In this document: positions 10,730-24,000 of the stretch, piece by piece
Layout of the letters: each line of letters opens with the position of its first letter
How positions within the stretch are numbered: the first letter of the stretch is position 1
Notes under the pieces: generated by a model
What the model saw: only the letters and a program-made list of their open reading frames with translations
Database searches by the model: none
What the model was told of the DNA's origin: nothing
Translations under genes and position numbers: made by a program
Source of the DNA: Lepus europaeus
Lineage: Eukaryota; Chordata; Mammalia; Lagomorpha; Leporidae
Assembly: GCF_033115175.1 (NCBI RefSeq)
Contig: NC_084834.1
Location: forward strand, 38,918,077-38,982,076
DNA: 64,000 nt
Direction of reading: 5' to 3'

Positions 10730-10975
10730 TTCTGTGTGGTGCAGCAGGTTAGGCTACCACCTGTGCTGCCAACATTCCATATGGAATACTGGTTCAAGTA
10801 CTGGCCACTCCACTTAAGGTTCAGCTCCCTACTGATGCACTTGGGAAAGCAGTGCAAGGTGGCCCAAGTGCTTGGGCTCCTGTCACCCACGTGGGAGACA
10901 TGGATGAAGTCCCAGGCTCCTGGCTTCACCCCAGCCCAGCCCTGGTCATTGTGACCATTTGGGGATTGTATGTAA
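10730..10975 (+). mobile_element. CSINE (sense), 3'-truncated
   Basis: Abuts the tail of the previous copy, starts 'tgtgtggtgcagcaggttagg' and stops after 'accatttggggattg'. It carries an intact CACGTG at 10888-10893. Confidence 0.87.
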
Positions 10976-11950
10976 AACTCATAGGGCCAAAGGTTAAGGA
11001 ACTCAAAACCTAGTTTCTTCCTAGGTATATACCATAAAGCTTTTTAGATAAATTGAGGCAGTCATTGCTAACATTGTATAGAATGGAATCTACTGAAATG
11101 TAGTATGAAGGAAACAAAAATCCATGCCACTCTCAAATCTGCACAATTCACCTTCTCTAAAATTACTTTATAAGGACAAAATATTGTATGTGATGTAAAA
11201 AGAAAAGCAGAACAACTTAGGGTTGGGATAAGAGAAACCTTTGCATGGAACAGTTTGAAACTGTACTTAACCTTTAGAACAAATTTGTCATTTACCATTA
11301 TGCCTTCAGATGAGACGGTCCAAAAGGCAACACAGCAAGATGTAGATAGTTGTAAAATGTGTTACACAGAACGCTCACTTAATTACCTTTAAGTGAAGGC
11401 CCCATCGCTGAAGCAAGTGTTCAGCCTCCTGTCGTGGTCATTCCAAAGGCTAACTCATAAGGAGTTTTACACATTGTAGTCACATGATGCTGTCTCCAGG
11501 AGCCTCTGTGCCCATTGGTAACACCCAACCTGCCTGTATCCCTACCCTCGGCCTCCGCACCCTGTTCAATCATAGATTGGTGGACAACACCAGGAATTCA
11601 AACACTGCTGGGCTTTCATTCTCAGCCAGACTTGCTGAAGGCTGGCACTTTGGGAAGGTAAGCTCAACATTGAATGCTTACACTAACACATGTTCTGATC
11701 GGTGATTATGGTCACGCCAAGATCTGAACCAAGCTTGTGTGCATGCGGTATACGATGTTAGAGTCCAGTCCCAGTACTTGCATGAAGCGTCTACAGGAAC
11801 TCGACCTCAGTGCTGAAGCTACCGTATAAACACGCAATTCCAAATCCATCAAAGAAGGGTCTAGGGTCAGTGGCTACTGTGGGTCACCACGTAACATAAA
11901 GGTCCTGTCTATCCCAGGTTCTTACAGACTAAAAAGACTAGATATTAAAC
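10976..11950. other. SINE-free spacer downstream of NOCT
   Basis: Nearly 1 kb of unique sequence between the last spacer SINE and the presumed NOCT 3' end. Part of it could be an extended NOCT 3' UTR. I see no other gene. Confidence 0.45.
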
Positions 11951-11968
11951 ACTAGCTTTAAAAGACCA

Positions 11969-11974
11969 TTTATT
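11969..11974 (-). terminator. candidate NOCT poly(A) signal (AATAAA)
   Basis: TTTATT on the + strand reads AATAAA on the gene strand, about 1.0 kb after the NOCT stop, with AT/GT-rich sequence following. Confidence 0.5.
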
Positions 11975-12611
11975 AAACATTTGCAACTCATACATTAAAA
12001 TATTTAGAGAGGCTTCGCCTGTTATTTTTACCACTTTCATTTCTGACAGAATATCTTTCTACTTTTCCACATTCTGCTTTCTAGATGTTTTGAACCAGTA
12101 ATCTTGGGCAGTTTCAATGACAGCCCATTAACAGACTTTCTAGAAAGTTTCCCATCTGAACAGAAGGGCCCACTGACTCTTAGCCACTGCAACATAACAG
12201 CTGCTAAATAACCTACGTGGAAAACGTTCCAGTACAAAGGACGGGGAGGAGCACTAAAATGTATACCAGTATTATTCCAGTAGAAATGCATACATACATA
12301 ACAGTGATTAAACAACAAAAATTAATTGATTAAAATAATTGGGGACTAATTGGAAATATCTTCCAGAAACACAATAATGGGGAACATGGAGGCAGAGCAA
12401 GGATTAGTTAATGAAGAATGCATCAAGACCTGATACACTTAAATAACAAAGACTTGCAGGCCACATGGTGCCTTTGTACACATATTATTACGGCCTGTGT
12501 TTTGCGTGGTTCTAAAATGTTCATGATGCTAATTCATTTACTTAATTCTACATGAAGATATAAAAAAATAAATATTGCCATGCATGTCTTGCTGACATAT
12601 TAAAAACCCAC

Positions 12612-12621
12612 AAATAAATAA
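12612..12621 (-). promoter_or_regulatory. AU-rich element in NOCT 3' UTR
   Basis: Reads TTATTTATTT on the gene strand. It contains the UUAUUUAUU nonamer that binds AU-rich-element decay factors such as TTP. Confidence 0.5.
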
Positions 12622-12772
12622 CCTGAAACGCTGTCTAGAGAAATTACTCCTACATACTTGTTACTGACGGAGGAGTTTTTACAGCATCCTCGAACTGGAA
12701 ATGAGCCTAATTTAATGCCCTTACATGATCAAGTTGTAATGCTGAGGGAAAGGAAAGAATACAAGCCAGAAC

Positions 12773-12779
12773 TGGAGTG
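12773..12779 (-). promoter_or_regulatory. miR-122-type seed site in NOCT 3' UTR
   Basis: Reads CACTCCA on the gene strand, a 7mer-A1 match to the miR-122 seed. Control of mouse Nocturnin by miR-122 in liver has been reported. The role of this rabbit site is inferred. Confidence 0.4.
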
Positions 12780-12970
12780 CAAACAGCTTTATCTGCTGTA
12801 GGCTTTAATGGAAAGGGTTTGTGAACTAACTTCCCAAGGGCATGCTGGCAACATGGAAAGTGAAGCGTTAGAAACTAGGAATCCTTCCTCAGGCAACTTC
12901 GTATCCTATTTCAGTTTCCTGAAACATCCCTGGTTAAGACCTGTGATCACACAGATGCAGGCAGGCCTTT

Positions 12971-13806
12971 TTATAAAAGTGCATCGGATTCCTCGTTAAA
13001 GCTGAAGTCACACACCAGCGACAGGTGGTCTGAGGGGTAATTGAAGGACGGTAGCCGGTTGGGTCCAATCTGTTCTTCGGTGAGTAGATCCAGCGCAGAC
13101 CTCACGCTGAGCGCGTGCTTAGAGTACCAGATGTAGTCCAGCGTGTGCCGGCACTCCCCCGAGGTTCGGATCTTCCACGTGGTGTAGGGCGGCTCCGACT
13201 GCCCGTCGGCGCTCAGCAGCTTGTAGGCGCTGTTCAGGTTGAGGCTGGAGGAAGCAAAGTGTTTGTAGACCTCTTCTGTTGGCTCCGCATTGAAGTCCCC
13301 GCAAACAATAAGAGGAATCTTGGCTCCTTGCGTGATGTTCTGCAGGTTCTGGAGGAGGTCACAGCCCTGCGCTGACCGAAACCGCTCCCAGCCGGTGCGT
13401 GCTTTTAAGTGGGTGACGGCGATGCAGAACTGCCGACCCGATTTCTTGCACTCGAGGGTCTGTGCGATGGCCACCTGATTGGTTTTCAGGGTCATAGCCG
13501 TCAGCCTAATATTGGCGCTGTTGACGAGCTTGAATCGATTTTGGAGAAAAAACAAGGCACAGCCATCTGGGCCATTGTTGTGCTCTACATCTAGACAGGG
13601 TGACCAGGGCTTGGGGAAAAATGTGCCTTGATAGCCCAGTCTACTGAGGAGTGGCTGGAAAGTGTCGAAGTAGTGGTCCACCTCTTGGAGGCACAATATA
13701 TCAGGCTGGTAGGCTAGGATTTCTTCTAGGATGAGACACTTCCTTTCTTCCCACTTGAGGGCCTCCAGGGGACACTGGACAAAGTTGTCTTTGCCTTCGC
13801 CAAGAG
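12971..13806 (-). CDS. NOCT: NOCT exon 3 (catalytic domain, stop)
   Basis: Acceptor cttttcag before 13806. The first two bases complete a GCT (Ala149) codon and the exon runs to TAA at 12973-12971. It encodes residues 149-426, starting ALGEGKDNF and holding nearly all of the EEP catalytic domain: metal-binding Glu190 in LQEVD, the GDFNAEP loop, Asp372 in LDYIWY and His409 in PSDHLS. The C-terminus (FSFNEESDALL) differs slightly from human. Confidence 0.96.
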
Positions 13807-15022
13807 CTGAAAAGAAAAAGGCAGTCAGCTTCTACAGAATGTGCCCAGGAGTCGCCTCGGCTCTGCTGGGCCCAACCCCAGCCCCTCTGCGTGCTTCCTC
13901 GGTGTAGCTGCCTCCAGGCACCCGCTTACCTGCTCGGTGCTGCATGAACACACCTAAACTATGCAAAGGAACTGCCCACCACGTGGAGGGAGCTAGCAAT
14001 TGATTTTTTCTTTTGCATAACAACACATAGGATCTTTGGTTGGACCTTCAGTTAGGAAAAGAGTGTTCTTTGCAGTCCCGGGGAGTTAACTGTGTCAAGT
14101 CACACAAATTCAGGTATATAAACCTGTGAGTTTGAACACTGATGCTAATAAAGCCACGTGAACGGAAGTTAGCACACACTATTCAGAATTAATGCGGGCT
14201 GCCTTTCCTACTTATGCATGAAAACCTGGAAAAATAAAAATCAAAGACTGCTAAGTCAGAAGTATTCCTCCTGTGAGGCCTGTTGCTTTTTATTAAATGC
14301 TATAGAACATTGACTGACACCATGTTTTTTTAATTTAAAAGTCACAGGAAAGGAGTCCTTTCTATTCTACAGAGAATTGAAGCTGCATCTTTTTGGTCTC
14401 AAGTTATGAAGATGAGTATGGTTGAGAGTCTCGCCACAAGTATACGTAGAAGCACTCCCCAATCCCCCTGTCCCACAACTGCCATTCCCTACAGAAAGTT
14501 CTCTGCTACCCATTCAGTTCCTCTCTGCAAACGCTATCTCAGTGCTATGGACGTGGAGCCTGGAGGAACACAAAGTCGGAAGCTATTCCATTAAATTCCT
14601 TAAGAAGTCAAACTGGACATTTGGATGTGCTGAAGACAGACTTTCATTGTTCTTGGGTAGCCTATAAGCATGGAAGGTAAGGAATAAATCTTTTAAAAAA
14701 TATATTCGAGGCCGGCTCTGTGGCTCAACAGGCTAATCCTCCGCCTGCAGCGCCGGCACACCGGGTTCTAGTCCCGGTCGGGGCGCCGGATTCTGTCCCA
14801 GTTGCCCCTCTTCCAGGCCAGCTCTCTGCTATGGCCCGGGAAGGCAGTGGAGGATGGCCCAAGTGCTTGGGCCCTGCACCCCATGGGAGACCAGGAGAAG
14901 CACCTGGCTCCTGGCTTCGGATCAGCGCGGTGCGCCGGCTGCGGTGGCCATTGGAGGGTGAACCAACGGCAAAGAAAGACCTTTGTCTCTGTCTCTCTCT
15001 CACTGTCCACTCTGCCTGCCTG

Positions 15023-15053
<31 letters not shown>

Positions 15054-18000
15054 ATATAATCGAGAGGCAAGGGACAGAGAGCTCTCATTCAATTATTTCA
15101 TTCAAATGGCTGTGATGTCCCCTCCCAATGGGGTCAAATCTGGGAGCCAGAAACTCATTCCATGTGGGTGGCAAGCATCCAATCACCTGAGCCCCACAGG
15201 GTCTACCTTACAGGGAGCTGGAGCCAGACTGGAGCCAGGAATTGACCCCAGGCTCTCCGCAGCTGCCCCATCCTTCTACAGCTCCACCTGCCCGTACCTC
15301 TTCCCCACATTAAAGATGTCACGTGCGGAAGCAAAAAGGAACGCAGAGCAAAGGTGACTGCTCAGAAGCATCAGGCCTACCTTGGGCAAGGATGTTCCAC
15401 TGCATGACCCTGATGGGCGGGTGGCTACTGGGGCAGTCTGCCCTCAGGTCCACAAAGTCCCTCTGGAACCGGGGAGGGCGGGTGTGCAGGACGGCCCTGC
15501 ATTCCTCAAGAAGCTCTTTGGGGTCGATGGGCTCCAGATGTTCAGGGTCAGGTGACACCAAATACTCTGCGTGCTGAGAGGCAACGCTGCTGTTTAGCGT
15601 CTTGGCGAGAGCGCTGTAGAGTCTGCTCGTCCCGTTTCCCATGGAACACGCTACAGGGGAGGAAAGCACAACCGCACAGTCAGCTCCACTTCCCGACTTT
15701 GTCACCCAGCCCAGTGAGATACAGCGTCGGCTATAAGAAAACCACCACGCGTTGCGTTTAGGGCAGTGTTGCCACGTTCAAATATAAGGACGTTTCTACA
15801 GAGGGTGGGGGAAGAAGAGGAGTTCCTGAGCCTCTCGCTGTTGAAATACTACCGATAAAATCAGCCTCTGCTCACCTACATCTTGTCTTTTTAAATTTAT
15901 AAGCCCAATCTTACAACACAAGGCTTAACAACATCACACAGTACTTTTTCTATAGAATTCAATGGCAAACCTGAAGCCGAGCTTGTAGACAATCAAATGT
16001 TACAAAACCCCCGTGACTCCTGGGCAGAGTTCAGGCAATACAGCAGGCTGCTGCCCGGGTCACAGCATCTGAACAGAGCCCTCCGTTACAGAAAACGAGG
16101 GCCAGATTAGGTTTACGTCCCACTTCTCTGATGTTAAGGTAAGTCCAGCCTTGGGCTTTCTGTGGGGCTCAGTGAACAGCGTTGAGCAGTAGCATCTGTA
16201 TTGTTTGTTGTATTTTTTAAAACTCAGAAAAGGCACTAGGGGAAAGGGGGGAGGAAGGGATAGATGAGTTAATTGATTAGAAAGAATTTTTTATTGTTGC
16301 TCAGCTAACTGCCACCCAGAACACCCTCTGTTCCTGATTTTTCTGTATTTCCTGGTTGGGGGGAGGATCTTGGAAAGAGCAAGTGAGGAAAGGGCAGGAA
16401 GCACCCGTCACGCAGTATTCATGAGCATTTGCTAGTGTTTGGCTTTTTCTCCTAAGTAGACGACAATTCATTGAGGAGAATACAGGGCCATCTTCAATCC
16501 AGGAGCATGAGAGAAGCTGTAATTGTCAGTTCAGCTCAAAGTGCTGATTGCTCTTTTAGAGGTCCACCATTTTTTTCTCATTATATAACTCGGGGGAAAG
16601 TTTACCTTGGAGGAGCACCAACTCTGTGCCTAATCAATCTTGAGGCCCCTGCCATAACCAGATCCTTGTACTTTCTTAAAAGACACAAGTTTTCTTTTTT
16701 TCTTTCCTTCCCACCCTGCCCCCCCCCCCCCCACACACCTGTTCCCAAACTGTTTGAATTCAGTGCTTCAAATCCATTTTGGTTGATCTGCTCACTTATC
16801 TGAGCACATGAGTCCAAGGATTGTTTCTCTCAGGCTGGAAGAACCATTTTCAGAGTCCTTCCTTGTACTTCTTAGTTATACGTCCTCGAGTTCAGTGTGC
16901 AAGTGTGGCTCCAGGTAAGCATAGCAGTGTTCCTTGGGATTGCGATCACTAAATTGTGTGCCGAGGTGTCCCCATGGTACCACAGCAAACTCAGGGGACT
17001 ATGGTGTAATTAAAATCAGAAATAAATTTTGACATCTGTCAGGCTGCAGGCAAACTCCTAGGGTAATTAGTAGCGAGTGTTCTTGCTATAATTCTGACTA
17101 TGTCCATTCAGATCTTGTAGGAAACATGAACTGATGCAAAACCAATGCCAGAGTATGTAAAAGCAATGTGGCCCAGGACAAGCCCTCTATACTACAGTGC
17201 CTGGGAAGCTGATTAGGGCTGCAGAATGAGCAGGACAGTAGGATGCACAGATGGTTCTGGAAGATTTCCATTCATCCACCCTCCTTCCAATTCACTCAGG
17301 GCCTCCTGTATGCCAGGCTCTGTCCTCACTGTGCACCCCGCCGTTTCCTCACCACCACCACCCCCCCCTTTTTTTTAAAAAGATCTATCTATCTGAAAGG
17401 CAGAGTTAAAGAGAAAGTGAGAGACGGGGTAGGGTGGGGTGGGGTGGGGGAAAGGAGATGGATCTTCCATCCTTAATCACCTTTGTGATTTCTTCTCTTG
17501 GGTAGTGGGACCATCACTTGCAAAATTCTAATCTTCTTAGTCTAATCTAATCCCACAATCCTCAGGACAGTCTCACTGCAGTAGCCTACTGAGTCTTAAA
17601 TTCTTTTTTAAGGATTTATTTTATTTGAACTGGCGCTTATAAGGGATGCTGGCATTGCAATCCACTGTGTTACAACGCTAGCCCCTAATTTGCTATTCTT
17701 ATTCCCTATTCTGAGTTTTGGGAAAGGCACCTTATACCAATAAAATATGTGCTCTTTTTCTTTTACCTCAAAATGTTAACGACTGTTTGGGGAAAGATTA
17801 TTATAGAGAATAAGAAGAGTTGAGTGCTAATTATTCAGAATAGGCTAGGGTATGATATGGGTAAAACAACGTGAGTGGATAAGAGTAACCAGAAAAAGAC
17901 TTCAAAGAAACAGGATTTGGCTATGTGGCAGAAATTGGCGACAGCACCACTTACTTGGTTCATTCTAGGTAGCAGCCACCTCATCCCTGCCTTGCTCTTT

Positions 18001-21000
18001 CAAATACAAACCATCCCTCACTCTTCTTTTTTCAAATGTTTGAGCACCCACTGCATACCAGGCACGAATTGTGTTAGGTTTCCTTACTACAACAAAACAC
18101 ATGAGGCAGCGGCTAACTTTTTATATAGACAAAAAGTTTATTTAGCTCACAGTTTGGGGGGTTCCAGTCCAAGAGTGTGTGGCTGCACTGGTGGTTGGGG
18201 TCTGCTGAGGGCAGAAAGTAGCCACGGCCAAGCAAGCGTGGGGAGGGATCACATCACATGGTGAGCATGCCCAGCCCCAGTTCTGAGAACAACCCTCCTG
18301 GGAGAATTCCTGTCTCCAGGAGTGCCCAGGTGAGCTCCGTGAAAAGTGCTATGGACAAAAATCCATGAGAGAAGCAAGAATAGTAGTGGGTAGGGAGTAG
18401 CTATTTCATGTGATGCTCAAGGAGCCCTCACCGTGGAGGTGGCACTGTGGTGTAGTGGGTAAAGCATCCCTTATTAGCACTGGTTCCAGTCCTGGCTCTT
18501 CCACTTCCGATCCAGCTTTCTGCTAATGGGCCTGGGAAGATGGCCCATTAGCCATTGGGAGATGGCCCAAGTGCTTGGGCCCCTGCACCCATGTGGGAGA
18601 CCTGGAAGAAACTCCTGGCTTCAGATCAGCCCAGCTCTGGCCGTTGTGGCCATTTTGGGAATGAACCAGCAGATGGAAGATCTGTCTCTCCCTCTGTGTA
18701 ACTTTTTCAAATAAATAAATAAATGTATCTTAAAAAAAAAGTCCCCCCAAAAGATGCGAAAGATGAAATTGAAGGGGCCAGCATTGTGGCGCATGGGTTA
18801 AGCAATTGCTTGTGATGTCAGCATCCTGTATCGGAGATACATGGAGTTCTAGCTGCTCTACTTCCAATCCAGCCTCCTGCTAATGCACAGGGGAAGGTAG
18901 CAGATGACGGCCCAAGTGCTTGAGTTCCTGCCATCCTTGTGGGAGACTCAGTGGCTCCTGGCTTTAGCCTGGCCCAGCCCTAGCTGTTGTGTCCATCTGC
19001 GGAGTGAACTAGCATGTGGAAAATCTCTCCTCTGTTTTTCTATCTCTCTTTCTGCTTTTCAAATAAATAATCTTTTTTTTTTTTAACGGATGGAATTAGA
19101 GCAGAAATCTGGAAATGGTATGGAAATAAGCTTTATAGTAGTCCAATGAGAGAGCATTCCAGGCAGAGGGAACAGCAAGTGCAAGACCCCGAGGAGGGAA
19201 CACACATGCCAAGCAAGGGGATGAAGCTGGCCTGAACAGGGTGAACAGAAGAAGACGGGGTCAGAAGGTACCAGCTCATACAGGACCCTGTGGGCCATTC
19301 TAAAGGTTTTGGCCTTTATCCAGGATAGAAGCAATTGGAGGATTATAAGTGAAAATCTGATTTACATTTTAAATCTCTCTCTGGCTGATATATTAAAAAT
19401 ATTCTACACTGGGGCCGGCGCTGTGGCGCAGTGAGTTAATACCTTGGCCTGAAGCGCCAGCATCCCACATGGGCGCCAGTTCCAGTCCTGGCTTCTCCAC
19501 TTCCGATCCAGCTCTCTGCTATGGCCTGGGAAAGCAGTCGAAAATGGCCCAAGTCCTTAGGCCCCTGCACCCACGTGGGAGACCTGGAAGAAGCTCTTGG
19601 CTTCTGGCTTCGGATTGGCACAGCTCTGGCCATTGCAGCCAACTGGGGAGGGAACCATCGGATGGAAGACCTCTCTCTCTCTCTCTCTCTCTGGGGAGGG
19701 AACCATTGGATGGAAGACCTCTCTCTCTCTCTCTCTCTCTAACTCTGCCTTTCAAATAAATAAACAAATCTTTTTAAAAAATTCTATACTACAGGGAAGT
19801 AAGGGCAGACATAAGGAAACCCATCAGAGAGCAATTACAATAATTTAAGCAAAAGATGGGGGTGGCATGACCTAGGATGGAAGCAGGGAAACTGGCTGGA
19901 TTATGAGCAGTCTGAGGGGTTGAGATCGCCAGGTTTTGTTGATGACTTAGAAGACTTGATTGGGTCGCAGGGACTGGGAGTTCTGCAGGTAGACAGGACT
20001 GACACTCAGGAGAGGTGTGAGCTGGACATGTTAGTGCACAGGGGAGACCGCAGTTGAGTTTAGAGAGAAGCAAAGTTGAAACACTGCGCTCCAGGACAGA
20101 CAGGGGCAGGGGTGGTGGGAATCTGTGAAAGCCACATGGAGCAGCATGGCCCGGTAAGCAGAGGAGAAAAATGAGGAGAATGCGATCCTTTGAGAACAAT
20201 AAAAGTGTTTCAGTCACGTGGGGACATCTCCTGCATCACAGGCTACAAAAGTGCAAGGAAAATGAGGACTGACAAAGGATCTGGATTTAGCAATGTGGGA
20301 AACTGGCTTTCTGATTTTTGGTGAAGTTGTGAGAAGAGTATGTAGAGGAAATTTTACCCAAAAGGCAGAGAAACTGAATAGTGCTAAGAGAATTGTAAAA
20401 ATTTTATGTGTTTATTTCTTACTGTATTTGAAGGCGGAGAGACAGATCTCCCACCCTTTGGCTCGTTCCCTGAATCCCTTCAACAGACAGGGCTGGGCCA
20501 GGCTGAAGCCAGGAGCCCAGCATTCCATCCTAGTCTCCCATGGGGGTGGCAGGGACTCAAGTACTTGAGCCATCTGCCGCCTCCCAGGGTGCACTTAGGA
20601 AGCTGGAGTGAAAGAGGAGCTGGGACTCAAACCAGGAACTTGATATAGAATGCAGGCGGTCCTAGATGGTTTCTTAACCTCTGGGACAAATGCCTGCCAC
20701 AGAATTTTATTTTTTAAGGTTGGGCTCATTCATAGCATGCGTGTGTATGAATGAGGGGTGACAGGGCAGAGAGAGAACACTACAGGAGAGCCGAGACTTC
20801 TGGGTTCTGGTAGGATGGCACGAGGAAGCCAGGTTCTCTCTCTACAAAACTATGAAAAGCAGTCCCTTTGGTGTTCTGGATTACTGACCACAAGTCCTAC
20901 AACGATCGGAGAGGCATTTACTGGTGCGAGGCACTGCCTCTGGGTCAGCACAGTGCTGGCCACTGACTTTCTGGCCCAGGCCTGCTCCTGTCTCCCCCAC

Positions 21001-24000
21001 TCTAGCTTGGAGGATCTAGTTCAACCAGGCTGGAAAGCTACTGACTTATTGTGTTACGATCTTCCTACAAGCAAAGTCCGGGCCCCGGTAGCTTCAATGT
21101 GTGAATTCTAGCAAATATTTAAATCAGAAATTGCACCAAGTCTTCACAAACTTCCATTTACTGCCTCCCACGTACAGTCACTCTGGAAGACAGTTTGGCA
21201 GTGTTCTATGAATTAAAAACTTACCACTCAGCCCAGAACTCACACAACTAGGAACTTCGGTAAATAGACTGAAAACTTACATCCACGGGGAAATACCCAC
21301 GCAAATGTTTACAGCACATTTATTTACGACTGCCAAACGCTGGGAGCGACTGGGATGCCCTTCAATATGCAAACGGATCGACAGCTGTGCTACACCCATA
21401 AAGTGAAATACTATCCAGAGATTTAAAAAAACAAAACAAGCCGTTGACTCATGCTGCAGGGATGAGAGTTAAAGCATTTGGTAAGTGAAAGAAGCCAGAT
21501 CCTAAAAGTTACATATTGTGTGATTCCAAAATTCACGACATCCTGGAAGAGGCACGACTGCAGGGAAGGAAAACAGTGGTTGCTGGGGCTGGGGAGGGAG
21601 CTGTTTCTACAAATCAGATGCACAGTGGAACTTTAGGGGACAGGATGGTTCTGCCCACACCACTCAAGAAGTCACTGATTTACCTGGAAATGGGTACTGA
21701 GGGGCCAGGGTCACCATGGAGAATGCTGGTAAACATGCCTCTGACCTGAGGATCACAGCCACTCTCCCAAGCAGGAGTCATGGCTGCACCTGCCCCATAA
21801 GATGTGACGAGTGGCACTCTGCCTCTGTGCCGTTTCTCTCTAGAACCCATGACTGCACGCTAACCAAGACAAGAACGCTGGGCAACCCTAGCTGAGAGAC
21901 AGTCTGCATAATACCTGACCAGCATTCCTTAAAACTAGCAAAGTCTCAGAAAACAAGGAACGATTCAAAGACCATCAGAGAAGCCACAAAAATGCAGTGT
22001 GGTGTCCCGAGGCCAATAGCAGGACTTTACTGGAAAAGCTAGAGATCTGAGGGGAGTCTGCAGTTACCAGTGATGTGTCTGTGTTGGCTTCTCCTATTTG
22101 ACAAACGTTACTTCAGTACTGTAAGACGTCAACATGAGAAATGGGGATTTGGCACGACGGTGGAGACACTGTTGGGATGACCCCACCTCACATCTGAATG
22201 CCTCGGGTCAAGTCCTGCTCTTCTCTCCATTCCAGCTCCCTGCTGAGGCACACCAGGATTCAGTTCCACCCAGGCTCCTGGCTTTAGCCTGGTTCACACA
22301 CACAGCTGTGGCAGTCATCTGGGGAGTGAACCAGCAGACAGGGGGGTCTCTATCACTAACTCTCTCCGCCTTTCAAATCAGTAAGATAAATAAGTTTTTA
22401 AATTTTTTAAGGGGCTTGCACTGTGGTGCAGTGAGTTTAGCCACCACTTGTGATGCTGGCATCCCACATCAGAGTGCTTGTTTAAGTCTTGGCTGCTCCA
22501 CTTCCAAACCAGCTCCCTGATGTGCCTGAGAAGGCAGTGGTATGTGGCCTGAGTACTTGGGTCCCTGTTACCCATGTGGGAGACTCAGATGAAGCTCCTG
22601 GCCCAGCCCTGGCTCTTGCAGCCATTTGGGGAGTGAACCAGTGGATGGAATGTCACACTTTTTCTGTCACTCTGCCTTTCAAAATTAAATCTTTGTTTTG
22701 TTTTTCGAAATAAAGAAATCTTTAAAAAAAAAAAAAAAGCAAGCTCATTCATATTCTTTCATGCATAAATAAGTCCTATGAACTCCACCCAGGATGAAAA
22801 CAATGTTTCAGAATCAACATGTGAATCACATATTTAAAAAAATCATTTATTTATTTGAAAGGCAGAGCCACAGACAGAGAGAGGTCTTCCATACACTGGT
22901 TCATTCCCCAAACACCCGCTACAACCGGAGCTGGGCAGATCTGAAGCCAGGAGCCGGGAGTCTCTCCCAGGTCTCCCACACAAGTGCAGGAGTCCAAGGA
23001 CTTGGGCCATCTTCCACTGGTTTCCCAGGCAATAAGCAGAGAGCTGGATCGGAAGAGGAGCAGCTGGGACATGAACCAGCGCCCATGTGGTATGCTTGCA
23101 CTGCAGGTGAAGGCTTAGCCTACTAAGCCGCAGAGCAGGTCCCTGATGAACACATCTTAATTCTATTATGTGGAATACAGACTGTTAAATTTACTAGTTC
23201 TGGCAGGTAGATAGGTAGTACTGCTTTTATTGACTTTTTTTTTGAATGAAAAAAGTATACTTTGGGTGGACATTTGACACAGAGGTTAAGATGCCACTTT
23301 TGGCCGGCGCCACAGCTCAATAGGCTAATCCTCCGCCTACGGCTCCGGCACCCCAGGTTCTAGTCCCGGTCGGGGCGCCGGATTCTGTCCCAGTTGCCCC
23401 TCTTCCAGGCCAGCTCTCTGCTGTGGCCAGGGAGTGCAGTGGAGGATGGCCCAAGTGCTTGGGCCCTGCACCCCATGGGAGACCAGGAGAAGCACCTGGC
23501 TCCTGGCTTCGGATCAGCGCGGTGCGCTGGTGAACCAATGATAAAGGAAGACCTTTCTCTCTCTATCCACTCTGCCTGTCAAAAAAAAAAAAAAAAGCTA
23601 CTTTGCTGTTTTTCTTTAAGATGTATTTATTTGAAAGGCAGAGCTACAGAGGGAGAGATATCTTCAATCCAATACTGGTTTACTCCCCAAATGGCCACAA
23701 CGACCAGGGCTGTGCCAGGCTGACGGCAAGAGGCTCAAACTCCATCTAGGTAAGTAGTGTTATTACTTGCAATCAATGTCTCTAACCACATTCATCTAGA
23801 GCAGCACCTGCCCCTCACCCTTTATAGTCTAAGAAAGAGGTGCTTTCTCTTCTCACGACAGTGCACCTGGAATCATCACAGACCAATGAATCTCAGGTGG
23901 GGGCTGCTAGGTTTCACCATGGTTGGGGGGGAGGGCTTCCAAAGCCTTCCTACCTGCCTGTCAATCCTACTGTTCTGACCAAATTCTACAGGCGTGTGGG

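Larger units (their letters stand above)
11951..12970 (-). other. NOCT: NOCT 3' UTR
   Basis: About 1 kb of SINE-free sequence after the NOCT stop, ended on the - strand by AATAAA at 11969-11974. It holds an AU-rich nonamer (12612-12621) and a 7-base miR-122 seed match (12773-12779), both suited to a short-lived rhythmic mRNA. The end is inferred from the signal only. Confidence 0.6.
13807..15380 (-). other. NOCT: NOCT intron 2
   Basis: 1574-base intron, donor gtaggc at 15380 and acceptor ttttcag ending at 13807. It contains one younger CSINE (14710-15050) inserted at the tail of an older antisense CSINE. The rest is unique. Confidence 0.93.

Noticed and set aside
14154..14159. CACGTG in NOCT intron 2
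   Set aside because: Single site without supporting context. Left out as a regulatory call, unlike the promoter one.
20758..21111. 117-codon + frame
   Set aside because: No domain, no splice context, and it lies in intron sequence. Treated as chance.
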